Origin: Cyanobacterium sp. Dongsha4
Lineage (GTDB): Bacteria > Cyanobacteriota > Cyanobacteriia > Cyanobacteriales > Cyanobacteriaceae
DNA: 64,000 nucleotides
Assembly (NCBI RefSeq): GCF_036345015.1
Contig: NZ_CP084098.1
Location: 3,175,326 to 3,239,325, forward strand
Reading direction: 5' to 3'
Numbering within the stretch: the first letter of the stretch is position 1; each line of letters begins with the position of its first letter. Made by a program: the position numbers and the translations under genes. Under the pieces are notes generated by a model. The model was not told the DNA's origin, ran no database searches, and saw nothing but the letters and a program-made list of their open reading frames with translations. Shown piece by piece: positions 1-8,900 of this stretch.

Positions 1-389
1 AAATTATAAGCAAAAGGTCTTTTTATCGGTTGATAATCTTTGACATGAGTTTCTCCATGACGTAATACAGCATTAACTAACAAACAAGAATCATTACTCA
101 AATTGATTGCACCATGAGGAATACCCGGGGGAATTGTAATTACTTGGGGATTATTTTCTGTTAAATGTAAATATTGATATTGACGATTTTGTAAAACTAC
201 TAAAACAAAATTACCTTTTACAACTAATAATTGATCCGTTTGAAAATGATGGACAAATAAATCATCAATAGTGTGCGGTGGAATTTGCACTAACATGGTT
301 TCATGGCTAGACTGGGGAGTATAAAATAAAGCCATTCCTCCCTGAATTGATTGCAATTTTTGTTGTGAAACACTCTTGATTTGTGCCAT
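1..389 (-). CDS. Cupin-fold protein, C-terminus cut by window edge
   Basis: An open frame starts at the ATG at 389 and runs off the left edge (129 codons visible). The translation begins MAQIKSVSQQKLQSIQGGMA and shows a single beta-barrel-like cupin pattern: an HHFQTDQLLVVKG stretch followed by IPPGIPHGAINLSNDS. This arrangement is seen in small cupins and in proteins related to dTDP-4-dehydrorhamnose 3,5-epimerase. I cannot confirm an epimerase active site, so the enzyme activity is open. It is transcribed away from the HlyC-like gene at 610. A sugar-epimerase role would suit the nearby polysaccharide genes, but that is inference. Confidence 0.6.
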   Translation of the reverse strand, partial: MAQIKSVSQQKLQSIQGGMALFYTPQSSHETMLVQIPPHTIDDLFVHHFQTDQLLVVKGNFVLVVLQNRQYQYLHLTENNPQVITIPPGIPHGAINLSNDSCLLVNAVLRHGETHVKDYQPIKRPFAYN

Positions 390-609
390 TTTGTTCACCT
401 TTTCTTGCTCTTTAATTCTAAGATAATCAAGATCTTTGTTAAAAAATGTTAAGTTAGTTACATAAATATATTTTGAATATTATCAACAAAAGACAATTTT
501 TTCTTAAACTATATTAGGAACAAATAGAGGAGAAAATAATAAGTATAATTAGATTTCTAATAAACATAAAAAATATTAATTTTACCAAAAATACAGTATA
601 AAAATAGAT

Positions 610-1059
610 ATGAGTATATGTGATATAGCTATTAATGAAAATATTGCAAAAATATTAGGAGAAATAGTATTTTTAATGGGCAGTTGTGACAATTCAAAAA
701 AATACCCCGTTAGTTTTATTATTAACTACCTTTTACCATCAATACATCTAAATCAATATAGAATTTATAGAACCGTAAAAGAAAATAAGCCTATTGGTTT
801 TGTCTGTTGGGCTTTTGTTAATGATCAAGTAGAAGAACAACTAATTAAAAATGATATTAACTTGACTATTGAAGAAAGAAAATCAGGAGAAATTCTTTAT
901 ATTCTTTACTTTATAGCCCCCTTTGGTCATGCTAAAAAAATTACTCAAGACCTAAAAAATAATATTTTTCCTCACAGAATTGTGAAGGGTTTAAGACTGA
1001 CTAAAGATAGTAAAAAAATAGCCAAAATCGCCATTTATCATAACAGAAATAAAAGTTAA
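610..1059 (+). CDS. HlyC/ToxC-like RTX-toxin acyltransferase homologue lacking catalytic residues
   Basis: 149 residues, about the family length. The chain follows E. coli HlyC: LGEIVFLMGS, then YPVSFIINYLLPSI, NQYRIY, CWAFVNDQVEEQL, SGE and IAPFG (residues 102-106). HlyC transfers an acyl group from acyl-ACP to lysines of its RTX toxin, using His23 and Asp92. In this chain the His23 position reads Ser29 (CDNSKKYPVS) and the Asp92 position reads Tyr100 (ILYFIAPFG). The fold is recognisable but the known catalytic pair is absent. It lies 66 bp upstream of the RTX gene on the same strand, the usual C-A order. It may be a non-catalytic chaperone-like homologue or use other residues. Confidence 0.8.
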   Translation: MSICDIAINENIAKILGEIVFLMGSCDNSKKYPVSFIINYLLPSIHLNQYRIYRTVKENKPIGFVCWAFVNDQVEEQLIKNDINLTIEERKSGEILYILYFIAPFGHAKKITQDLKNNIFPHRIVKGLRLTKDSKKIAKIAIYHNRNKS

Positions 1060-1125
1060 GCAAAATCTTTCATCAGGCTATAATCTAAGGGTCAATATCC
1101 TATGTGAAGGAAAAAATACTCCAAA

Positions 1126-4100
1126 ATGGGCAAATTATATCAAGGCACGGAAAGCCACGATCGCATCGACATTAGAAATACTAACTTTAATGTAGTTTGG
1201 GCAAAATCTGGGGTTGATGTTGTACACGCCAGAGAAGATAATGACACCGTCTCAGGGGCAAATGATCAAGACATCATTCATGGTTATGGCGGAGATGACT
1301 TTCTCATGGGTGAGGGAGGACGAGATTATATATATGCAGGTCAAGGAAATGACACTATTCACGGGGGTTACGCCAATTGGGTTCCGGGTGGAAAAGATGA
1401 CCTAGCCGACTACATCAGAGGTGACGAAGGAGATGATGCCCTAATTGGAGAAAGAGGTAATGATACCCTTTATGGTGGCTCAGGTAATGACTATCTTGAT
1501 GGTGGGGATGATCTTGACACAATTTGGGGCGGTTCAGGTAACGACAGCATTTTTGGCAGAACAAGCCGTATTACTGCTTATACCAATTCTCCCTATAACT
1601 CTTTATATGGAGAAGATGGGGATGATTATATCAGAGGAGGAGTCGATCGAGATAAGATTGATGGAGGTAATGGTAATAACGAGATTTGGGGGGGTAACGG
1701 ACAGGATATTATCAACGGTGGTATTGGAAATGACAAAATTCACGGAGATGAGTTCATTCAAGTAGATGTCAGACTGCCTGTAAGTCAATGGAAATATTAT
1801 TTTATTAGGACAAAGGATGTAATTAATAGTGGGGCTGGAAATGACACCATTGAAGGAATGGGACACGATGATGTAATTGATGGTGGAGAAGGTAACGATA
1901 TTATTTATGGAGATTATATAAAGCCTATAGGAACATATGTAGAGGATATATATGTATATGGAGATGATTATATTAACGGAGGTTTAGGAGACGATGTCCT
2001 TTATGGCAATTGGGGAAATGATACTCTTTTATCGGGAGAAGGTACAGATATTCTCTTTGGGGGAAAAAGAAACGATGTACTAAGGGTGACAGGAGATCCC
2101 ACCCAACAAGGAATCAATATCTTATTTGGTGGTGAGGGAGATGATAGCATTATTGGAGGTGATCATTCTACTCCAGCAGAAAATCTCCTACTGCCCCCAT
2201 TTCTGGAACAAGAGCTTAAAAACTTAAAAGACTTTATCAAAAGTTTAGAAAATGCCAACAATTTTGTACCTACTATCGGTGAAGTAATAGATGGTGGAAG
2301 AGGATTTGACACCATTGAGGCAGGAGAAGGAATGGATATTATTATGGCAGGATTACCTACGTCTGCCAACACTCAAGACAAAGTGCAGTTGATTTACGGT
2401 AACTCCAAAGAATCGAAAATACCAGAACCAGATGTATTTGTCATTACTACAGTAGAATTGTCTCGACAAGAGCAGATTAATCAAGCCATGATTGCGGATT
2501 CTCTAAACCTAGTTTTAAAAGGGTTGAAAATCCTAGTTACAATCGTCGATATTTCGCAACAGACAGTACCTATAGGAAAGATACCCGGATTAGTCCTTGA
2601 TATGGGAGTTTATGGGGTAGAGCTATGGAAATTTATTGACAAATACACAGGAAAACGACCAGATGAACCGAGTATCCTCGATAAAATGACGGTAATCCCA
2701 GATTTTGATCCCGGTTTGGATGTCTTATATTTAGACAATGGCGGTGGAAAACTAAGATATACAATAGAATACAAAAGTCAGATTATAGGGAATAAAATTT
2801 ATCAAGGTCTTGTATTCAGCGATGCTCAAGGAAAGATACCACAACCGAGAGTGCTTTTACAGGGTTTTACAAATCGTGACATGGAAAGAATTGTCAGAGA
2901 TGAAAATCAGATTTTGCCCACTACTGGCGAGTTTGTCGGTATTTCTTTCTTACCAAATCTCAATAGCCCCGATAATTCTGAAACCTCAAGACAACCTTCA
3001 GAACCGTTGAACTTAGGAAGTTCTTTTACTCTGACAGAAGATCATGATTTTGTACAAATTGAAAATTCTAATCCCACTGAGATAATTACTTTAGCGGGGA
3101 ATGACACAATTATAGTGGATACTCAACAAGGGGTTTTAGCAGGTGCAGGAAATGATGAAATTTATGCAGGTGTGGCCAGAGGAAGCAATACTTTATCCGG
3201 AGGAATGGGAGAAGACGCATTTTGGTTTTATGATGAGCATGGAGGAGAAGTAATCAATACTGTCAAAAATTTACTAGGAGATGTTGATCAAATTGATTGG
3301 GAGGTATGGCAAGAAAATGTTTACCAACAATATATCAACACTTTTGGCGAGGCAACATTAAATGTGGTTGTCGATTTTAATCTTGAAGAGGATTTAATTG
3401 GTTTTACTGATTTTCTCATTCCTGTGGGAATAAATAATGTTAGCTGGAGAAAACAGGGTAATGATTCGATTATTTCTTTATTTGAGAGAGATATTATTCT
3501 TTTACAAAATACCCCCACGGAAAATGTAACTTCTGAGCATTTTGTCTTTGATAATTCTTTGTTTGAAAAAATTTCTGACGGGGATAATATTCTCAATACT
3601 TTTAGTATTTTAGACGAAGAAGAAAACTTAACTGATACTGATAATAATGGTTTTGATGATGAGACTCTAAATATCAGACTAAGTAGTGAGGAGTTAATCA
3701 GCAAGAGAAAGTTAATTAAGATTCAAGAGGAAGAAGAATTTTTATCTTCCACAGATACGAATATTATTGTAGGGACTGATGATGATGATAGGATTATTGT
3801 CGATGGTAATCAACAGGTTTTTGCTCTTGGGAGAAATGATCAAATCTATGCCAGTATATCTTCTGGAGGTAATATCTTATCTGGTGGTACAGGTAATGAT
3901 GAATTTTGGTTTTATGATGACAGTGATGGGGATTTAGTTTTAAATATCGTTGAAAATGTGGTTACTGGTGGTGGTAGTCTCAATTTTGATGTTATCGAAG
4001 AGTATGGTAAAAGTTTTCAGGATGGAATTGTTAATACAATCACTGATTTCAATCCAGAAGAAGATGCGATCGCATTTGTGGATTTTCCTTTTCCTGTGGG

Positions 4101-5148
4101 GTTAAATAGTTTTGAATTCAGACAAGAGGGAAATGATTTTATTATTTCTTTATTTGAACGAGATATTATTCTTTTGCAAAACATTAGAGAAGAAAACTTA
4201 ACCACGGAGAATTTTATTTTTGACAATTCTTTGTTTGACCAAATTTTGACCAATAATCTTAACAATTACACCAATGAACAAGTAATAGTTGATGTTTCTT
4301 CTTCTGCTGACAACATTTTTCCAGAAGATGTTATTATCACTTCACCTCAGCCCGATACCTCAACAGTATTCATTGCAGGTAATCAAAATCATACCTTTGA
4401 GTCAGGTATTGCCCCAGACTTTTTCGATTTGATTTCAGGTGGTGCAAATATTATTCAGGGGATACTACCTCAATTAAATGAAGATATTATCGATGGATTC
4501 GGAGAAAATGATCAAATAACTATTCAAAATATTCTTTTAAGTGCTGAACAAATAAAACTATCTTTTGCTTTTGATTCTACTGTTTTAGACATTGATGCTG
4601 ATGGTGATAACAATATAGATTCTAGTATGACCCTTGAAGGTGATTTTGGTGATACCCTATTTCTTGTCAATCAGGAAGAAAACAATACCGATATTACTTT
4701 TAAGGTGCTTGATACTCCTATCTATCGTTTTCAAAACAAGGATGTGTCGGGGGCTTATCTATTTGCAGGAGAAGAAGAAAGCCAAAGCATTCGAGAAAAT
4801 CATACCAACTTCACAGAAGAAGGATTAGCTTTTAAAGTAACTCACCAAGGAGATAGTTTAATCAGAATCAATCGCTTTCAAAATAAGGATATACCGGGGG
4901 CTTATCTATTTGCTAGTGAGGAGGAAAGTAAGAGTATTCGAGAGAATCATACCAACTTTATAGAAGAAGGTATTGCTTTTTATGCCGCTTCTGTTGGAAG
5001 TAGTACAGGATCTGGAATATATCGCTTTCAAAGTTTAGTTAATCCTGGTGCTTATATTTTTGTGGGAGAGCAAGAAAGACAAAATATTATTCAGAGTTAC
5101 TCGGACATTTTTGTAGAGGAAGGCATAGTGTTTGAAGTGGTGGCTTAA
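1126..5148 (+). CDS. RTX (hemolysin-type calcium-binding repeat) protein
   Basis: 1340 residues, strongly acidic, no N-terminal signal peptide. Residues about 30-420 hold many nonapeptides of the GGxGxDxUx type (GGSGNDYLDGGDDLDTIWGG, GGIGNDKIHG), which bind calcium in RTX proteins normally exported by type I secretion. Residues about 440-620 resemble nothing I know. Residues about 630-820 and 870-1045 are a duplicated module containing GNDEIYA/FWFYD and SLFERDIILLQN. Residues about 1198-1340 are three copies of a YRFQNKD...GAYLFAGEEE...EEGLAF unit resembling the DUF5648 repeat. A purine-rich AAGGAAAAA precedes the start. The partner is the HlyC-like gene just upstream; no secretion ABC transporter lies in this window. 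Target and activity are unknown. Confidence 0.9.
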   Translation: MGKLYQGTESHDRIDIRNTNFNVVWAKSGVDVVHAREDNDTVSGANDQDIIHGYGGDDFLMGEGGRDYIYAGQGNDTIHGGYANWVPGGKDDLADYIRGDEGDDALIGERGNDTLYGGSGNDYLDGGDDLDTIWGGSGNDSIFGRTSRITAYTNSPYNSLYGEDGDDYIRGGVDRDKIDGGNGNNEIWGGNGQDIINGGIGNDKIHGDEFIQVDVRLPVSQWKYYFIRTKDVINSGAGNDTIEGMGHDDVIDGGEGNDIIYGDYIKPIGTYVEDIYVYGDDYINGGLGDDVLYGNWGNDTLLSGEGTDILFGGKRNDVLRVTGDPTQQGINILFGGEGDDSIIGGDHSTPAENLLLPPFLEQELKNLKDFIKSLENANNFVPTIGEVIDGGRGFDTIEAGEGMDIIMAGLPTSANTQDKVQLIYGNSKESKIPEPDVFVITTVELSRQEQINQAMIADSLNLVLKGLKILVTIVDISQQTVPIGKIPGLVLDMGVYGVELWKFIDKYTGKRPDEPSILDKMTVIPDFDPGLDVLYLDNGGGKLRYTIEYKSQIIGNKIYQGLVFSDAQGKIPQPRVLLQGFTNRDMERIVRDENQILPTTGEFVGISFLPNLNSPDNSETSRQPSEPLNLGSSFTLTEDHDFVQIENSNPTEIITLAGNDTIIVDTQQGVLAGAGNDEIYAGVARGSNTLSGGMGEDAFWFYDEHGGEVINTVKNLLGDVDQIDWEVWQENVYQQYINTFGEATLNVVVDFNLEEDLIGFTDFLIPVGINNVSWRKQGNDSIISLFERDIILLQNTPTENVTSEHFVFDNSLFEKISDGDNILNTFSILDEEENLTDTDNNGFDDETLNIRLSSEELISKRKLIKIQEEEEFLSSTDTNIIVGTDDDDRIIVDGNQQVFALGRNDQIYASISSGGNILSGGTGNDEFWFYDDSDGDLVLNIVENVVTGGGSLNFDVIEEYGKSFQDGIVNTITDFNPEEDAIAFVDFPFPVGLNSFEFRQEGNDFIISLFERDIILLQNIREENLTTENFIFDNSLFDQILTNNLNNYTNEQVIVDVSSSADNIFPEDVIITSPQPDTSTVFIAGNQNHTFESGIAPDFFDLISGGANIIQGILPQLNEDIIDGFGENDQITIQNILLSAEQIKLSFAFDSTVLDIDADGDNNIDSSMTLEGDFGDTLFLVNQEENNTDITFKVLDTPIYRFQNKDVSGAYLFAGEEESQSIRENHTNFTEEGLAFKVTHQGDSLIRINRFQNKDIPGAYLFASEEESKSIRENHTNFIEEGIAFYAASVGSSTGSGIYRFQSLVNPGAYIFVGEQERQNIIQSYSDIFVEEGIVFEVVA
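4720..5145 (+). repeat. Three DUF5648-like repeats at the C-terminus of the RTX protein
   Basis: Three consecutive units of about 42-50 residues each begin with YRFQ or NRFQ and end with an EEG(L/I)(A/V)F motif. The last ends GIVFEVVA. The same triple unit closes the unrelated protein at 20823-21974, which ends GVAFEVG. The units probably form a small surface or adhesion domain. Function is inferred only from the shared terminal position. Confidence 0.75.
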
Positions 5149-5224
5149 GAAGTCTTTAGTATGGGGATGGATGAGGAAAAAGAGTTTTTGAAAGGCTAAA
5201 ATTCCTCAACATCCTAACTTAACT

Positions 5225-5268
5225 AACCTGAGTTTTGGTTAAGCAGATTGAGATAAAATCCATTCTAA
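5225..5268 (-). mobile_element. Solo right-end remnant of an IS982-type element
   Basis: These bases are the reverse complement of 16746-16788, the right end of the IS982 element, with about one mismatch in 43. They carry the whole terminal repeat AACCTGAGTTTTGGTTAAG plus the last transposase codons. Nothing else of the element remains here, so it is a scar between the RTX gene and the GH-like gene. Confidence 0.8.
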
Positions 5269-5309
5269 TTGAAGGCAGGGCTTCTTTGGTTCACTTGAAT
5301 ATTTTTAAG

Positions 5310-5348
5310 GACAAATAAAAAATAGAGAGATCTATAAAATAGACCTCT
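5310..5348 (-). terminator. Rho-independent terminator of the GH-like gene
   Basis: Read on the minus strand, a 9-bp stem (AGAGGTCTA with TAGATCTCT, one G-U pair) with a 5-base loop is followed by CTATTTTTTATTT. It lies about 45 bp past the stop codon at 5393 and fits an intrinsic terminator. Confidence 0.7.
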
Positions 5349-5392
5349 TAGGGAAAATATAATAAAATACTCAGATAATAAAAATAATTTTT

Positions 5393-8377
5393 TTAATTTG
5401 TAGGAGTATTAATTAAAGTCATAATTGCGTCATACTTGGGTGAACTTTGATTTAGACCTTCTGTTAATCCCCAATATCCAGATTTGCTATAAGTACCAAC
5501 ATCACTAAAGTTAACAAATTCGCCGCCGCCCATATTAAACCATGTTTGTAAGTATTCTTTATAGATTTCACCCATACGAGGGTCACGGTTAGCTTTAGCA
5601 AATAAGTCAACTATTTCAGGTGTTGCTGTTTTATCCACTAAATGTTGTCCTCCTTCATAAGCCACTAAGGAAAGTCCTTCTTCTTTTGCCAATTGAAGGT
5701 AACTGCTCATATTTTGATAGGATTGTGCTAATGCACCACCGCTAGGACTATTACTTAATAAACCACCATTTTTAATTTCATCAAATAGTTTATTTAAACC
5801 ACCATCTGCTTCTTTTGTCCAAGATAATAACGTGTCTTTATTACCACTATCACCGATATAATTTCCAAAATAAGGTGCGATCGCAACTACGTCAATGCCA
5901 TACTCTTGATGGGATAAAGGAGTATCTGTCCAATTGTAACTTAAGGCACGTTGACCAATCCAACTATTTCCTCCTTGAGCTCCCATAACACCAATAACTC
6001 TTTCTTTATCGTCTCCAAAAACCTCGTCCCAAATGCGAGTCATTTCCGTTGTGCGTTTGCTATACCAATCCATCCAATTATTTAAGCCTTCGGCTTTTGC
6101 CTGTTGATCAACCCACTTAGCTTGTTCAAATTGCCAATTCCAGACTTCATTACTATATTCAATGTAAATTTGTCTTTCGGGTTCAAGATTGTCTTTTACA
6201 TATTGAGCAAAATTTCTAATATATTCATCTGTTGCTTGATGAGGCATTGTAAACCAAGGATCGGAGTCTAAACGGTTTGCTAAATCAACCATAATCTCTA
6301 CAGGCGCGCCACCATCTTTTGCCCAAGTATTATCATTCAATTGGGGGCGATCGCTCCATTCACTTTGTTGAGAATTATTAGTTCTCATCCAATCCATAAA
6401 ACGGAGAGTTTGAAAGTCATCAATATGGTTAAGAAAATCAGGATTAAAGATTTCTTGTTGATAGGTATTTTCGGCTTCTATCGGAACAACACTTATATTT
6501 CTGATATAGTTCCCTGTTTGATTAGGATCTGTTGTGGTTATTCCTACATATATACCAAGATTAGATGGAGTTACCTGAATAATGTCTCTACCTTGAGTTG
6601 AAGACACTAATTTAGCATCCAACCCATATTCAATCGTTCCCTCACCATCATAAGTAACAACATATTCTCCGCCTGGATATTGACCTTTAATACTTCTAAA
6701 TAAAAGAGTACCAACTTTGGTAAAGTTTGTACCAGAAGTAGGAAGAGATTTCACCCAACCATTTTCATCTAAATCCAATAAATGACCTTCTTTTGTATCC
6801 CAAATTTTATTAGTTTGTGTTACCCAATTACGAGAAGAGTTAAAAGTATCAATAAAAGGTAATTGAGGAGACCAATCACTAATTCCATTCAAATTACTAC
6901 CTATTTCAAAAAAGGGAGTTTTTACTGTGATATCAACTGTAGCGGTATCTTTCGCACCATGTTCATCAACTATTGTATAAGTAAAGCTATCTTGTCCCGT
7001 AAGATTATTTGCAGGTGTGTAAGTAAAACTTCCATCTTGATTTAAGGCGATACTTCCGTTAACTGGTTGAGTAAAACTGTCAATATTAAATACATCTCCT
7101 TCTGGATCGGAATCATTGCTTAAAACATCTATTTTGAGGGCATTATTTCTAGTGGTGAATGCTATATCGTTATTAGCTTCAGGAAAGTTATTATTTTCAT
7201 TAACTGGAATAGCGGCTAAATGATTAGTGATGATAAAATTGTCGATCGCCATAAATTCATTCGTTTCAATACCATTGGTGGTAAATCTAACGGCAATGTA
7301 TTCATAACCAAAACCGAAATCAACTTGATTAGTAAAGTTTGTCCAGTTAAACTCTTCTGTAGCAATATTATCTGTATCTAGTAATACTTGAACTGCGATC
7401 GGTTCAAGAGAATTACTAACAGGGTCAGTAGTCTTCCAATTAGAAAATGCGAAATCACCATTAACTCCATAAACCTGTAATCTTAAAGTATTGCCCACTC
7501 CGCGATTAATACCATCAAAACTAATAAATTGTAAACCTTGAGTTCCATAGTCATTTTTTAAAACTTGAGTTAAGCCTCCAGCACCAGTATTATCGGCATA
7601 AGCATATTTATTTACAGTATCTCTATTCCATTTATTTCCACCAGGAACAAACCAACCTTGATTGGCATTAGAAGCATAAGTTGTGCTGGTGTTTCTATTA
7701 AAATCATTGACGGATAAATCAAATTCTGAATCCATCACTGATGTAATATGAATCTCTTGCTTCTCAGTAATACTGACATTGTCGATCGCCATAAACTCAT
7801 CACTTTCAACACCGTCAGTTAAAAAACGAATAACGACATACTCATAACCAGCACCAAAATCCACATCTTGGCTAAAAGTTTTCCAGTCAAATTCTTCGGT
7901 GGCAACATTATCAGTATCTAACAAAGTTTTATATTCAATAGAATCACTATTAACACTAACTGGATCTTTTGCACTCCAATTACTTAATTGAAATTGTCCG
8001 TTAATCCCATAGACTTGTAATCTTAGAGTATTTGTTGAACCCAAATTCGTGGCATCAAAGCTGATAGTTTGCAACCCAGTACTCACAAAATCATTTTTAA
8101 TAACTTGAGTTAAACCACCACCACCACTATTATCAGCATAAGCATATTCTTTTGCACTGTCTTTGATCCATTTATGTTGATTAGGTCTTAACCAACCTTT
8201 ATCCGCATCAGACCAATAAGTTGTACCCCAGTTTCTATTAAATGTATCTTGAGGAGAATTAAAAAGAGAATCTTGAACGATATTAGTAGATAACATGGTG
8301 GGAACTCCTGAATAAACTAAAGAAAATAAAAAAAGAATAAAAAGTAAAAAATAAACAATAAAATTGCGTTTCTGCAT
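5393..8377 (-). CDS. Secreted multidomain protein with clan GH-A-like glycosidase domain
   Basis: 994 residues. An N-terminal signal peptide (hydrophobic residues about 5-28) is followed by two similar jelly-roll-like modules (about 30-210 and 213-395; both contain YAYADN, GLTQV and NTLRLQVYG). Next comes a VCBS/cadherin-like Ig domain at about 398-492 (DVLSNDSDPEGD ... GQDSFTYTIVDEHG). The C-terminal 500 residues resemble proteins annotated as cellulose-binding or glycosidase-like. YIEYSNEVWN places Asn743-Glu744 as a possible acid/base, and VAYEGG places Glu908 as a possible nucleophile, a clan GH-A pattern. It is divergent from the flippase gene, so a role in trimming or binding the exported glycan is plausible. 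The substrate is unknown. Confidence 0.75.
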   Translation of the reverse strand: MQKRNFIVYFLLFILFLFSLVYSGVPTMLSTNIVQDSLFNSPQDTFNRNWGTTYWSDADKGWLRPNQHKWIKDSAKEYAYADNSGGGGLTQVIKNDFVSTGLQTISFDATNLGSTNTLRLQVYGINGQFQLSNWSAKDPVSVNSDSIEYKTLLDTDNVATEEFDWKTFSQDVDFGAGYEYVVIRFLTDGVESDEFMAIDNVSITEKQEIHITSVMDSEFDLSVNDFNRNTSTTYASNANQGWFVPGGNKWNRDTVNKYAYADNTGAGGLTQVLKNDYGTQGLQFISFDGINRGVGNTLRLQVYGVNGDFAFSNWKTTDPVSNSLEPIAVQVLLDTDNIATEEFNWTNFTNQVDFGFGYEYIAVRFTTNGIETNEFMAIDNFIITNHLAAIPVNENNNFPEANNDIAFTTRNNALKIDVLSNDSDPEGDVFNIDSFTQPVNGSIALNQDGSFTYTPANNLTGQDSFTYTIVDEHGAKDTATVDITVKTPFFEIGSNLNGISDWSPQLPFIDTFNSSRNWVTQTNKIWDTKEGHLLDLDENGWVKSLPTSGTNFTKVGTLLFRSIKGQYPGGEYVVTYDGEGTIEYGLDAKLVSSTQGRDIIQVTPSNLGIYVGITTTDPNQTGNYIRNISVVPIEAENTYQQEIFNPDFLNHIDDFQTLRFMDWMRTNNSQQSEWSDRPQLNDNTWAKDGGAPVEIMVDLANRLDSDPWFTMPHQATDEYIRNFAQYVKDNLEPERQIYIEYSNEVWNWQFEQAKWVDQQAKAEGLNNWMDWYSKRTTEMTRIWDEVFGDDKERVIGVMGAQGGNSWIGQRALSYNWTDTPLSHQEYGIDVVAIAPYFGNYIGDSGNKDTLLSWTKEADGGLNKLFDEIKNGGLLSNSPSGGALAQSYQNMSSYLQLAKEEGLSLVAYEGGQHLVDKTATPEIVDLFAKANRDPRMGEIYKEYLQTWFNMGGGEFVNFSDVGTYSKSGYWGLTEGLNQSSPKYDAIMTLINTPTN

Positions 8378-8900
8378 TGTCTAATAACAAGCAAAAGTTT
8401 TAATATAAAAAGAATAAGAGCTTAATGCTGATAAATTTTCAGAGTGTTTAGCAATTAAGTTTTTGTTTTTCGATACTTATATTCTTTATCATTTCTTTAA
8501 GAAAAACATCCGATAAATTCTCTAACTTTTCTACCTATTGAACCCAATAAATAGCAATTTTTATCTAGGTAAAAATCTCAGTATATCCTTTGAAACCATT
8601 GTGAGATAATATTTACACCTTTTTTCTCCTCAATGCCGAAGAGTCAAAAAATTATTACCTATAATATTTAATTATCATATTTCCACTGATAAAAACCTTT
8701 GTGATGCAAAGATTTGAGACAGTAACAGTCAATTAATTAACTAAGTACAATTTTGTCTTAAATAGCCATAACTTTTATTACTAATATTGGAAAAATTATT
8801 TCCCCTCGTATTTATACTTAACTTATGTGAAAATTTAATAATCCTTTTAAAACAAGAATAAGTAACGATATAAACAAAAAATCAAAATAAAAGAAATCGA
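8378..8900. other. 523-bp divergent intergenic region
   Basis: AT-rich spacer between the 5' ends of the GH-like gene and the flippase gene, so it must carry both promoters. I see no repeat, RNA or ORF that I can support in it. Confidence 0.6.
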
